This document shows, piece after piece, positions 50,716-59,690 of a stretch of DNA of 64,000 nucleotides (position 1 is the first letter of the stretch; the number at the start of each line of letters is the position of its first letter). Made by a program: the position numbers and the translations under genes. The notes under the pieces are model-generated. The model searched no databases. It was not told the origin of the DNA and saw only the letters and a list, made by a program, of their open reading frames with translations. This DNA is from Mycolicibacterium tusciae (GTDB taxonomy: Bacteria; Actinomycetota; Actinomycetes; Mycobacteriales; Mycobacteriaceae), in the NCBI RefSeq assembly GCF_002086795.1, contig NZ_MVIM01000002.1, positions 372,001-436,000 of the forward strand, given 5' to 3'.

Positions 50716-52230
50716 ATGGCGCACAAAACGTGGTGGAGATTGGCCGCACTGTCGGTGGCCGCCGTTCTGGTGCTGGCCGGGTGTGGACGCGAGATGCGCC
50801 CCCAGCCGTCGCAGCCTCCGGCCACCCCGGCGGGGCCTACCACGGCGGCCACGGTCTTCGCGCAGAAGATCTCGGAGGCGGTGATAGGTGACGCGCTGAT
50901 GGCGCACGTCACCAAGCTGCAGGAGATCGCCGACGAGCACGGGGGCAACAGGGCACTCGGCACCCCCGGATATGACGCCAGCGTCGACTATGTGGCGAAC
51001 ACCCTGCGCGCCAAGGGGTTCGACGTGCAAACCCCTGAGTTCGAGGTGCGCCTGCCCTATTCCGACGAGCCCGCGCTGACCGTTTCGGGCGACAAAGTCC
51101 AGGCGTTTCCCCTGGAGTTCACCATCGGCACGAAGGGTGACGGAGTGGCCGGTGAGCTGGTGCCCGCCCGCGTCGAGGACTCACCGGGATGCACGGCATC
51201 CGACTACGACGGTCTGCCAGTCAGCGGTGCGATCGTGCTCGTCGATCGCGGGAAGTGCCAATTCGGCGACAAACAGGCCGCCGCCGCTGAGCGCGGCGCG
51301 GTCGCGTTGGTCGTCGCCAACAACGTCGACGGCGACGAGATGGGCGGCACGCTCGGTCCCGACACCGATGTGAAGATTCCGGTCATCGGCGTCACGAAGG
51401 ACACCGGCGAGCGACTGCGGGCGGATCCCGGCCCCGCCACGGTCAAGCTCAACGCCGGCGTACGCGTGGAGCGCACCCGCAACGTGGTCGCCCAGACCAA
51501 GACAGGGTCCACGTCCGACGTCGTGATGACGGGTGCACACCTTGACAGCGTCGCCGAGGGGCCCGGGATCAACGACAACGGCTCAGGGGTGGCTGCGGTG
51601 CTGGAAACGGCGCTGCAGCTGGGGAGCTCGCCGGAAGTGAAATACGCGGTGCGGTTCGGGTTCTGGGGAGCGGAGGAACTCGGTCTGCTCGGCTCCAACG
51701 ACTATGTGGCATCGCTGGATCGCGACGCGCTGATGGATCTCGCCCTCTATCTGAACTTCGACATGGTGGCCTCGCCCAATCCGGGTTACTTCACGATCGA
51801 CGGCGATCAGTCCGCGCCGCCGGATCCCAGTCAGCAGGCGCCACGCATACCGGAGGGGTCGGCAGGGATCGAGCGCACGCTCGTGGCCTACCTCAAGAGC
51901 GCGGGGAAGAACCCCGAGGACGTCCAATTCGAAGGTCGTTCGGATTTCAGCAGTTTCACGCTCGCCGGGGTTGCCGCCGGTGGCCTGTTCACCGGCGCCG
52001 AGGAGAAGATGACGCCCGAGCAGGCCGAGCGGTGGGGTGGAGAGGCCGGCCAGCCGTTCGACCCGAATTACCACAAATCCGGTGACAACATCGACAACAT
52101 CGACCGGACCGCGTTCGAAATCAACGGTCGCGGTGCGGCATACGCCGTCGCGCTGTACGCGCAGGATCAGTCCGGACGCAACGGTGTGCCGATCCGCGAG
52201 GACCGCACACGTCACGTGCTCGAATCATGA
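50716..52230 (+). CDS. lpqL: Lipoprotein aminopeptidase LpqL (M28 with PA domain)
   Basis: 504 residues. Signal peptide with lipobox LAGC (Cys23), then an M28 zinc-peptidase domain interrupted by a PA domain (about 130-250). Metal and catalytic residues are complete: His275 (GAHLDS), Asp287 (INDNGSG), Glu320/Glu321 (WGAEE), Asp349 (NFDM) and His453 (DPNYHK). Similar over its length to M. tuberculosis LpqL (Rv0418). Acts at the outer face of the membrane on peptides. ATG at 50716 is 10 bases after the esterase; GTG codons at 50707 and 50710 are alternatives. Confidence 0.93.
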   Translation: MAHKTWWRLAALSVAAVLVLAGCGREMRPQPSQPPATPAGPTTAATVFAQKISEAVIGDALMAHVTKLQEIADEHGGNRALGTPGYDASVDYVANTLRAKGFDVQTPEFEVRLPYSDEPALTVSGDKVQAFPLEFTIGTKGDGVAGELVPARVEDSPGCTASDYDGLPVSGAIVLVDRGKCQFGDKQAAAAERGAVALVVANNVDGDEMGGTLGPDTDVKIPVIGVTKDTGERLRADPGPATVKLNAGVRVERTRNVVAQTKTGSTSDVVMTGAHLDSVAEGPGINDNGSGVAAVLETALQLGSSPEVKYAVRFGFWGAEELGLLGSNDYVASLDRDALMDLALYLNFDMVASPNPGYFTIDGDQSAPPDPSQQAPRIPEGSAGIERTLVAYLKSAGKNPEDVQFEGRSDFSSFTLAGVAAGGLFTGAEEKMTPEQAERWGGEAGQPFDPNYHKSGDNIDNIDRTAFEINGRGAAYAVALYAQDQSGRNGVPIREDRTRHVLES

Positions 52231-53690
52231 AGCGGTGGGCGGCAGTCCTTGCGGTCACTGCGGTGCTGACGTCGTGCTCCTCGTCGGACTCCGCTGGCCC
52301 TTCACCGGATCTGGCGGCCGAACTGGCGGGCAAGGTCGGCGCGGACGGAATGTATGCGCACCTGAACGAACTGCAGAAGATCGCCGAAGCGAACGACGGT
52401 ACCAGGGCCAACGGCACCCCCGGCTATGACGCCAGCGTGGACTACGTTGCAAAGTTCCTGCAGGACAAAGGGTTCGATGTCCAGACTCCGGAGTTCGAGT
52501 TGCTCGACCGCTCGGAGGGCGGAGACCCGAAACTCACGATCGCCGGCCGCAACTACAACGTCGAGCAGGCGTCACTGCTGATCACCACACCGCGCGCCGG
52601 GTTGAACGGGGTGACGCTGCGACCGCAGAGGACATCCACGGGATGCCGTTCCGCCGACTATGGCTCGGTGTCGATGAAGGGGGCGATCGCCGTCGTCGAC
52701 GACACTGGCTGCTCGGTCGTCGACAAGCAGAACGCCGCCGTCGACCGGGGTGCGGTGGGCATGCTCGTCGTCAGCGCTCCCGCGCCGGGTGCCGGCAGCC
52801 CACCCGGCCTCTTCACGCCGGGCTACTACCAGCAACTCACCGTTCCGGTCGGTGTGATCGGCAACGACGCGAACGCGGCGCTGCGGCGCACCACTGCGCC
52901 CGTGAAGCTGATTCTGGACAATAAACCGGTTATGAAGAAAGCCCGAAATGTGCTGGCGCAAACCAAATCAGGTGACACCAGCAATGTGGTGATGGTCGGT
53001 GCGCACCTCGACAGTTCTGCCCGCAGCCCCGGCATCAACGACGACGGCTCAGGTGTCGCAGCGGTGCTGGAGACCGCTGCGGCGCTTGGTTCGGCACCGC
53101 AGATCCGCAACGCCGTGCGGTTCGCCCTGTGGGGTTCGGAGGAGAATGCGCTGCAGGGGGCGACGAAGTACATCCGCGGACTCGAGGCCGGACAACTCGA
53201 CGATATCGCGCTGTATCTCGACCTCGAGATGATCGGCTCACCCAACGCCGGCTACTTCACCTACGACGGCGACCAGTCGGGCCAGCCGAATCCCGAAATC
53301 CCGCTGGATACCGTCCCGGTGGGTTCAGCCGGCATCGAGCGAACGCTGGCGTCCTACCTCAACAGTGCGGGCGCGCGGCCCGCCGACATGCCGCTGACCC
53401 GCTACACCGACTACAACGCATTCCTGACCGCAGGCGTGCCTGTCGGCGGGCTGACGACGGGTGCCTCACAGCGGAAAACCGAAGTGCAGGCACGGCTTTG
53501 GGGTGGCCGCGCCGGTGCGCCATACGACCCCAACTACCGGACTCCGCGCGACACGATCGACAACATCGACCGCGATGCGTTGTCGGTGATGGGAGCGGCG
53601 GCGGCCTTTGCGGTCGGCACGTACGCGCAGTCGCTCGAGGGCGTCAATGGAGTTCCGGTGCGGGATCAGCGACATCGGAGCGCTCGCTAG
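52227..53690 (+). CDS. M28-family lipoprotein with altered metal ligands (LpqL paralogue)
   Basis: 487 residues. Lipobox LTSC (Cys17), PA-like insert and M28 core, clearly a tandem duplicate of LpqL (shared GTPGYDASVDYV, VGAHLDS, GSGVAAVLETA, GSAGIERTL). His260, Asp272 and Glu305/Glu306 are kept, but the ligand Asp349 of LpqL is Glu334 here and the ligand His453 is Arg438 (DPNYRT). Zinc binding at the second site should be impaired, so it may be inactive, act as a binding protein or have changed chemistry. ATG overlaps the lpqL stop. The 3' end overlaps uraA by 47 bases. Confidence 0.85.
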   Translation: MKRWAAVLAVTAVLTSCSSSDSAGPSPDLAAELAGKVGADGMYAHLNELQKIAEANDGTRANGTPGYDASVDYVAKFLQDKGFDVQTPEFELLDRSEGGDPKLTIAGRNYNVEQASLLITTPRAGLNGVTLRPQRTSTGCRSADYGSVSMKGAIAVVDDTGCSVVDKQNAAVDRGAVGMLVVSAPAPGAGSPPGLFTPGYYQQLTVPVGVIGNDANAALRRTTAPVKLILDNKPVMKKARNVLAQTKSGDTSNVVMVGAHLDSSARSPGINDDGSGVAAVLETAAALGSAPQIRNAVRFALWGSEENALQGATKYIRGLEAGQLDDIALYLDLEMIGSPNAGYFTYDGDQSGQPNPEIPLDTVPVGSAGIERTLASYLNSAGARPADMPLTRYTDYNAFLTAGVPVGGLTTGASQRKTEVQARLWGGRAGAPYDPNYRTPRDTIDNIDRDALSVMGAAAAFAVGTYAQSLEGVNGVPVRDQRHRSAR

Positions 53691-54933
53691 TCCGCCTGAG
53701 CCCAAGCAGCCGCATGCCGTGATACACGACCAGTGTGGCGATCGACCCTAGCGCGATACCGGTGAACGTCAAATTGCCTGCATGCCAGGTGAAGTCGGCG
53801 ATGCCGATGACGAGGGGGATGGCTGCGGTCATCTGGTTGATCGGCTTGGAGAAGTCGACTCCATTCGTCAGCCAGATCCGCACGCCGAGAATGCCGACCA
53901 ATCCGTACAGGACAACGGTGGCCCCGCCGAGCACGCCGGCTGGGATGGCCGAGATGGCGGCGCCCACCTTCGGGCACAGCGACAGCGCGATGGCGACCGC
54001 CGCGGCAACCCAGTACGCCGCCGTCGAATAAACGCGGGTCGCGGCCATGACGCCGATGTTCTCCGCGTACGTGGTGGTCGCCGAACCGCCGCCGAAGCCC
54101 GCCAGCGTCGTCGCCACCCCGTCGGCGGCCAGCGCGCGGCCCGTCACCGGATCGACGTCGGTGCCGGTCATCTGACCGACCGACTTGACGTGCCCGATGT
54201 TTTCGGCCACCAGGGCGATGACGGCGGGCAGGAACATCGGCAGCACCGCCAACGTGAAGGTCGGGGTCTGGAACTCGGGAAGCCCCACCCAGGGTGCGGC
54301 CTTGATACCCGAGGTGTCGACCTTGCCCAGGATCAGCGCCAGCAGGTACCCCGCGAACACGGCGATGAAGATCGCGAGCCGTCCGATGATGCCGCGGAAG
54401 AACGCCAGCGTCGCCAGCAACAGCACCAGTGTGACGATGCCGACGAGCGGGCCCTTCTCGAAGTTCGACTTCGCAGCGGGCGCGAGGTTGAAGCCGATCA
54501 GCGCGACGATCGCGCCGGTGACCACCGGAGGCAGGGTCACATCGATCCAGTGCGTGCCGACCAGATGCACGACGGCGCCGATGACGATCAGTGCGACACC
54601 GACCGCCACCAGGCCGCCGAGGGCGCTGCCTGTGCCGTTCGACGCGACGGCCGCGGTGACCGGAGCGATCACCGAGAAGCTCGAACCGAGATAGCTCGGC
54701 AGCCGGTTGCCGGTGATCAGCAGGAACAGCACCGTGCCGATACCCGAGAACAGCAGGGTGGTCGCCGGCGGAAATCCGGTGAGCACCGGCACCAGGAAGG
54801 TCGCGCCGAACATCGCCACGACGTGTTGTGCGCCGATGCCGATCGTGCGGAACCAGTCGAGCCGTTCGTCAGGCGCGACGACGAAGTCGTCGTCGGCGCG
54901 GGCGTCGACCTTCGTCCATGTCAGGAGAGCCAT
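53644..54933 (-). CDS. uraA: Uracil/purine permease of the NCS2 family (UraA-like)
   Basis: 429 residues with 12 to 14 hydrophobic segments. NCS2 signatures: AQHVVAMFGATFLVP near the N-terminus, YLGSSFSVIAP, VALVAENIGHVKSVG (substrate-site Glu) and GGGSATTTYAENIGVMAATRVYS. Probably a proton symporter for uracil. The uracil assignment rests on the UraA-like AENIGH motif. ATG at 54933 overlaps the stop of the amino-acid permease by 13 bases, so the two transporters are likely co-expressed. Confidence 0.88.
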   Translation of the reverse strand: MALLTWTKVDARADDDFVVAPDERLDWFRTIGIGAQHVVAMFGATFLVPVLTGFPPATTLLFSGIGTVLFLLITGNRLPSYLGSSFSVIAPVTAAVASNGTGSALGGLVAVGVALIVIGAVVHLVGTHWIDVTLPPVVTGAIVALIGFNLAPAAKSNFEKGPLVGIVTLVLLLATLAFFRGIIGRLAIFIAVFAGYLLALILGKVDTSGIKAAPWVGLPEFQTPTFTLAVLPMFLPAVIALVAENIGHVKSVGQMTGTDVDPVTGRALAADGVATTLAGFGGGSATTTYAENIGVMAATRVYSTAAYWVAAAVAIALSLCPKVGAAISAIPAGVLGGATVVLYGLVGILGVRIWLTNGVDFSKPINQMTAAIPLVIGIADFTWHAGNLTFTGIALGSIATLVVYHGMRLLGLRRTSERSDVADPAPELH

Positions 54934-56180
54934 GCTCTAAGACCGTAGGCAACCGTCCCTGCGAGCACCACGCAACTGCCAACGATCACCGACGACAGGG
55001 GCAGGGTGAACGCGAGCAACAGGCAGCCCGCCAGGCCCAAGCCCGGAATGATCCGCGCGGCCCAAGCCCCCAGTCGCCGGCCTCCCGGCTCCAGCGTCCA
55101 CGCCGACGCGTTGGCGATCGCGTAGTACAGCAGCACGGCGAACGACGAGAAGCCGATCGCGTCTCGGACGTCGACGAGCGCCGCGGCTACCGCCACCACG
55201 ATGCCGACGGCCACCTCGGCGCGATGTGGGCTGTCGAACCGAGGGTGCACGGCGGCCAGCGCGTGCGGGAGGTGGTGGTCGCGCGCCATCGCCAAGGTGG
55301 TCCGCGAAACCCCGAGAACAAGAGCCAGCAGTGAACCGAGCGCGGCGACGGCGGCCCCGACGCGGACCACGGGTTCCAAGGCGGGAAAGCCCGCCGCGGC
55401 GACCGCGTCGGCGAGCGGAGCCGTCGTGGAAGCCAGGGTGTCACTGCCCAATTCGGCCAGCACCGCGACGGCGACCACGCCGTAGACCACCAGTGCAATG
55501 GTCAGCGCGATCGGGATCGCGCGTGGGATCGTGCGGGCCGGATCGCGCACCTCCTCGCCGAGGGTCGCGATGCGTGCGTAGCCGGCGAATGCGAAGAACA
55601 GCAAGCCCGCGGCCTGCAGCACGCCCGCAGCGGAGAGGTCCGAACCGAGGCCGATTCGCGACACATCCGCGTCGCCGAAGCCGAGGATGACGACCACCAC
55701 CGCCGCGAGCACCGCAAGCACGACGGCGACGATGGCGCGGGTCAGCAGCGCCGACTTCTGAATGCCGGTGTAGTTCAACGCCGTCAGCGCCACCACCGCT
55801 GCGACCGCGACGGCATGCGCCCAGGGCGGCCACACGTAGTAGCCGACGGTGAGTGCCATGGCCGCGCAGGACGCGGTCTTGCCGACGACGAAGCTCCACC
55901 CCGCGGTATAGCCCCAGAAATCACCGAGTCGCTCCCTGCCGTATACGTACGTGCCGCCGGATTGCGGATACCGGGCCGCCAATCGGGCCGAGGAGGTGGC
56001 ATTGCAGTACGCGACGACCGCGGCGATGCCCAGGCCCACGAGCAGACCGGACCCGGCGGCGGCCGCCGCAGGGGCCAGCGCGACGAATATGCCCGCGCCG
56101 ACCATCGACCCCAGGCCGATGATGACGGCGTCGAAAGTGCCGAGCCGCCGGGAAAGCGCAGGGCCGTCCGGCGTGCTCAC
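54921..56180 (-). CDS. APC-superfamily amino-acid permease
   Basis: 419 residues, about 12 membrane helices. The APC helix-1 signature IIGLGSMVGAGIFVALAP and helix-6 segment LLFFAFAGYARIATLGEEVRDPARTIPRAI are clear; PQSGGTYVYGRERLG follows helix 2. Substrate unknown, probably a neutral or cationic amino acid. GTG start at 56180. First gene of the pair with uraA. Confidence 0.88.
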   Translation of the reverse strand: MSTPDGPALSRRLGTFDAVIIGLGSMVGAGIFVALAPAAAAAGSGLLVGLGIAAVVAYCNATSSARLAARYPQSGGTYVYGRERLGDFWGYTAGWSFVVGKTASCAAMALTVGYYVWPPWAHAVAVAAVVALTALNYTGIQKSALLTRAIVAVVLAVLAAVVVVILGFGDADVSRIGLGSDLSAAGVLQAAGLLFFAFAGYARIATLGEEVRDPARTIPRAIPIALTIALVVYGVVAVAVLAELGSDTLASTTAPLADAVAAAGFPALEPVVRVGAAVAALGSLLALVLGVSRTTLAMARDHHLPHALAAVHPRFDSPHRAEVAVGIVVAVAAALVDVRDAIGFSSFAVLLYYAIANASAWTLEPGGRRLGAWAARIIPGLGLAGCLLLAFTLPLSSVIVGSCVVLAGTVAYGLRAWLS

Positions 56181-56194
56181 ACGTTGATGCTATT

Positions 56195-56587
56195 TCAGGC
56201 GACGGGGTCTTTGCCGAATGCCGATTCGCGGCCCCAGACGAGCGCTGCCACCGCAGCGAGTACGGCAAGCGCAATCGACGCGATCACCACGGGCGGGATG
56301 GTCCACAGCCGGCGCACGAGAACAGCTGTCTCGCATTGGTCGACGTAGGAGTGCTCACCGGCGGCGGCCGCGGCCTGGCTCAGATCGGTGTCGAATCCCG
56401 TTCCGCACTTGATCTGGAACCCGTATTGGTCGAAGGCGTCCAGGAAGACGGGATAATTGAGCGCCAGCAGCCCCGCGGCGATCACGACGACGCACCCGAC
56501 GCCGAAGTAGAACGCGCGATGGTGATAGTGATGCATACGGCCCCGTTCGTGTCGCGGAACCTCTATGTTAATGACCGTTCTTGCCAT
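56195..56587 (-). CDS. Small membrane protein, two transmembrane segments
   Basis: 130 residues from ATG 56587. Cytoplasmic basic, His-rich N-terminus (RHERGRMHHYHH), helix at about 27-47, an external loop with two Cys (IKCGTGFD and DQCETAV) likely to form a disulfide, and a second helix at about 97-118. ATG at 56536 is an alternative start. Divergent from the TetR gene with 72 bases between starts, so it could be a target of that regulator. No known function. Confidence 0.6.
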   Translation of the reverse strand: MARTVINIEVPRHERGRMHHYHHRAFYFGVGCVVVIAAGLLALNYPVFLDAFDQYGFQIKCGTGFDTDLSQAAAAAGEHSYVDQCETAVLVRRLWTIPPVVIASIALAVLAAVAALVWGRESAFGKDPVA

Positions 56588-56659
56588 CGTCACTGCTTTC
56601 GGCGGGTTTTCGACCTGGTCGCGAGCAATGTTTGGGTAACTTCGGTTATGGTGTGTGCC

Positions 56660-57901
56660 ATGGCGCGCCACCGGCCAGCAAGCGGCGAATCGATTCGGCG
56701 CCGCCCCAAGGATCGCAAGGCCCAGATCGCTCGTGCTTCGGCCGAAGCGTTCAGCACGCTGGGCTTTCACGGTGTGAGCATGGAAGCCATCGCGTCTCGC
56801 GTGGGCATCTCGGCCGCGGCGCTATACCGGCACTACACCGGCAAGTACGAACTCTTCCGTGATGCGGTGCTCAGCCTCGGCCAGCAGCTGGTGGACTGCA
56901 CAGAGTTCGCCGAGGACGCCACGACGGAGGACCCGCAAGAAGTCCTGCACCGACTGGTCGCCGCGCTCGTCGACACCGCGATGGCCAATCGCGAATCCGG
57001 TGGGCTCTATCGATGGGAAGGCCGCTATCTGCGCGGCGACGACCAGGCCACGCTGATAGCGCAGATGCGCACCGTGCACCACCGGATCCAGCGACCCCTA
57101 TGCGTCATCCGCCCCGAGCTCACGGGTCGGCAACGCTGGACGTTGTCGACCGCGGTCCTTTCGGTGCTTGGCAGCATCGTCGACCACCGGGCCAAGCTGC
57201 CGGCGATTCAGGTGCGGGCGTTGCTGGCCGAGCTCGCCGGTGCCGTCCTGGCCGCCGAACTCCCCGACCCCGCCGACGATCAGGGCGCCATCGAGCCTGA
57301 CGTGTCGACAGGCACGGAGTCGTCGAGATACGAAGCGCTACTTGACGAATCGATGCGCTTGTTCAATCTCAACGGATATCGCGACACCGGGATGGAGGAT
57401 ATCGCCGCGGCGGTCGGCATGCCGGCGTCGGGGATCTACCGGTACTTCTCCGGCAAGAGCGACATCCTCGCGGCGGCGTTCCGCAGGGCGGCCGATCGGC
57501 TCTCGGCGGATACCTCGACCATCACGGCCACCATCGGTGATCCGCAGGACGCGCTGACCGCGGTCATCGATGCGTACGTCGCTCGGTCGTTCGACCGGCC
57601 GGAACTCGATTACGTCTACTACAGCGAGCGGCTCAACATGACCGCGGCCGACCAGAAGATCCTGCGCAACATGCAACGCTCCACGGTGGAGGCATGGGTC
57701 GAACTGGTCGTGGCGGTCCGTCCGGAGTGGACACCGGGACAGGCGCGGTTCGCCGTGCACGCGGCGATGTCACTGGTGGTCGACCTCGGTCGCCTGATGC
57801 ACTACGAGCGGTCGGTGCACAGCTTCGAGACGATGGAGCGGCTGCTTGACCTGACGCTGTTGGGCCGCTACCGGTTACGAGCGACGTTGCCCGCCAAGTA
57901 G
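56660..57901 (+). CDS. Tandem TetR-family transcriptional regulator
   Basis: 413 residues containing two successive TetR DNA-binding domains: the first at about 15-60 (RKAQIARASAEAFSTLGF...ISAAALYRHYTGKYELF), the second at about 230-275 (YEALLDESMRLFNLNGYRDTGMEDI...ASGIYRYFSGKSDIL), each followed by a helical ligand-domain-like region. Ordinary TetR proteins have one and about 200 residues, so one chain mimics a dimer. ATG at 56660 lies seven bases after TATGGT (56647-56652), suggesting a leaderless start; ATG 56648 is an alternative. Convergent with the DoxX-like gene, overlapping by 34 bases. Ligand and targets unknown. Confidence 0.87.
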   Translation: MARHRPASGESIRRRPKDRKAQIARASAEAFSTLGFHGVSMEAIASRVGISAAALYRHYTGKYELFRDAVLSLGQQLVDCTEFAEDATTEDPQEVLHRLVAALVDTAMANRESGGLYRWEGRYLRGDDQATLIAQMRTVHHRIQRPLCVIRPELTGRQRWTLSTAVLSVLGSIVDHRAKLPAIQVRALLAELAGAVLAAELPDPADDQGAIEPDVSTGTESSRYEALLDESMRLFNLNGYRDTGMEDIAAAVGMPASGIYRYFSGKSDILAAAFRRAADRLSADTSTITATIGDPQDALTAVIDAYVARSFDRPELDYVYYSERLNMTAADQKILRNMQRSTVEAWVELVVAVRPEWTPGQARFAVHAAMSLVVDLGRLMHYERSVHSFETMERLLDLTLLGRYRLRATLPAK

Positions 57902-58140
57902 GCCACGTACCCGAGCACCCCGACGACGGCCAGGCGGCGGGTCTTCGGTGCGACCAGGCCGAGGCCCAACGCCGTCTCGATGCCACCGTTGATGTAGATG
58001 TTCTGTTGGGTGTTGCGCGGAAAAGCCGGAGCGGTGATCGATTCGAAGAGCTGAGGACGCGCGAAGTGGGCCAGGCCCGTCCCCGCGAGGGCCAGGCCCG
58101 CTATCGTGGCGCCACGCGAATTCTTCTGTTCTGAGGGCAC
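57868..58140 (-). CDS. Small DoxX-like membrane protein
   Basis: 90 residues with helices at about 11-26 and 45-85; the GTGLAHFARPQLFESITAPAFP segment is common in small mycobacterial DoxX-like proteins. I chose GTG at 58140 because AGAGG lies upstream; a TTG at 58167 that overlaps the monooxygenase stop is the alternative. Co-directional with and immediately after the monooxygenase, so likely in one operon. Role unknown. Confidence 0.6.
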   Translation of the reverse strand: MPSEQKNSRGATIAGLALAGTGLAHFARPQLFESITAPAFPRNTQQNIYINGGIETALGLGLVAPKTRRLAVVGVLGYVAYLAGNVARNR

Positions 58141-58159
58141 TGCTACCGATCCTCTCTGA

Positions 58160-59647
58160 TCAGTCAATCTGATAGTCGCTCAGCGGGTAATCGGAGGCTT
58201 CCTTCAACGCTGCGCGCGTCGAAAGGGGGCGCAGCAGGTTGGCCTCGCCCTTCGGGTCGAAGTAGTACGACCGCGACGTCGCGCAATTCCCGCGCATGAA
58301 CACCGAATCCCCGATCAGCTCCGACATCCGGTCCAGATAGCGGGTGTTGGCTTCCTCGGTGACTTCGAACGTGGTGGCACCGCGGCGCTTCACCTCGCCG
58401 AACAGCCGGTCCATATGCCGCATCTGGTATTCCACCGTGTTGAAGAAGTTCAACCCGAGGAACGCGTACGGGCTGGCCATGCTCAGGTAGTTGGGGAAGT
58501 ACGGAACCGTCAATCCCTGATACGCCTGGAACCTGGTGTCGCGCCACCACTTTCCGAGGTTACGGCCTGCACGGCCGACGATCTCGATGGCCGGGAAGTT
58601 GGCCTCCCACAGGTCGAACCCGGTCGCGAGTACGAGTGCGTCGATCGGCGTCCTGGTGCCGTCGCTGGAGACGATGGCGTCCGGTTCGATGTGGTCGATC
58701 CCGCTGGCTTGGAGGTGTACGTGGCGCTTGTTGAAGATCCGGTAGTAGTCGTTCGAGAACGTCGGCCGCTTACACCCGAAGTCGTAGTCGGGTGTCAACT
58801 GCTCACGCACTCGTCGGTCCCGAACGGACAAGATGCGGTGGGTCTTGGATAGGTCGCCCGCCGCGACATTCAGCCGCCGAAGGAAAAGGTTGTTCTGGTG
58901 GAGTTCGACGAAAATGAAGAACTCGTACAGCGCGTCGGTGATGGCACGGATGGCCCGCTGCGCCAAGGGCACTCGTGCGAAGAGGCGCTTTGCGCGCTCG
59001 GAGAAACGGAAATCGAGCTTGGGTACCACCCAGATCGCGGTCCGCTGGTAGACGGTGAGGTCGGCCGCTTTCTTGGCCAGCTCGGGGATGAGCTGGACCG
59101 CGGTGGCGCCGGTGCCGATGATGGCGATGCGCTTTCCCGCGAGGTCGTAGCTGTCGTCCCATTCGGTGGTGTGGATGATCTTGCCCGCGAACTGGGTGAT
59201 CCCCGGGATGTCCGGTGTCTTCGGCTGAGACAGAAAGCCAGTGGCGGTGATCAGGTAGCGCGCGGTGAGCGTCCCGCCGCCGGCCAGTGCGATGCACCAG
59301 ACCTTGGTCTCCTCGTCCCAGCGGGCGCTCTCCACGCTGGTGTTGAACCTCATGTGTGCGCGCACGTCGTACTTGTCAGCGACATCGTTGGCGTACTGCT
59401 TGATCTCCGCACCGGTGGAGAAGAGTCGCGACCAGTGGGGGTTCGGCTCGAAGAAGTAGGAGTAGGTGGTGGTCGGGACGTCGACGGCCAGGCCGGGGTA
59501 GCGGTTGATGTGCCATGTCCCGCCGAGATCGGCCTCCCGGTCCAGAATGACGAAGTTCTCGTAGCCCAACCGCTTGAGCTGGATGGCAGCACCGATCCCC
59601 CCGAAACCGGCGCCCACGATCACGGCGTCGAATTGTTCCGAAGTCAT
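58160..59647 (-). CDS. Flavin-containing (Baeyer-Villiger-type) monooxygenase
   Basis: 495 residues. FAD motif GAGFGG at 12-17, the WHINRYPGLAVDVP segment, the class fingerprint FxGxxxHxxxW at 153-163 (followed by Asp164 where Pro is common), and NADPH motif GTGATA at 178-183. Uses NADPH and oxygen to insert an oxygen atom next to a ketone, or to oxidise a heteroatom. Substrate unknown; mycobacteria have many such genes, some for ketones and thioamide prodrugs. ATG start at 59647. Divergence to the TetR gene across the DoxX-like gene suggests a small regulated unit. Confidence 0.9.
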   Translation of the reverse strand: MTSEQFDAVIVGAGFGGIGAAIQLKRLGYENFVILDREADLGGTWHINRYPGLAVDVPTTTYSYFFEPNPHWSRLFSTGAEIKQYANDVADKYDVRAHMRFNTSVESARWDEETKVWCIALAGGGTLTARYLITATGFLSQPKTPDIPGITQFAGKIIHTTEWDDSYDLAGKRIAIIGTGATAVQLIPELAKKAADLTVYQRTAIWVVPKLDFRFSERAKRLFARVPLAQRAIRAITDALYEFFIFVELHQNNLFLRRLNVAAGDLSKTHRILSVRDRRVREQLTPDYDFGCKRPTFSNDYYRIFNKRHVHLQASGIDHIEPDAIVSSDGTRTPIDALVLATGFDLWEANFPAIEIVGRAGRNLGKWWRDTRFQAYQGLTVPYFPNYLSMASPYAFLGLNFFNTVEYQMRHMDRLFGEVKRRGATTFEVTEEANTRYLDRMSELIGDSVFMRGNCATSRSYYFDPKGEANLLRPLSTRAALKEASDYPLSDYQID

Positions 59648-59690
59648 GGAAGAACGGTACCTCAGGTACTGCTCAACTCCCGCGAAGGAC

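Noticed and set aside
52227..53690. Naming the second M28 lipoprotein LpqM
   Set aside because: LpqM is a different (HExxH-type) metalloprotease as far as I remember; this protein is a duplicate of LpqL and has no such motif.
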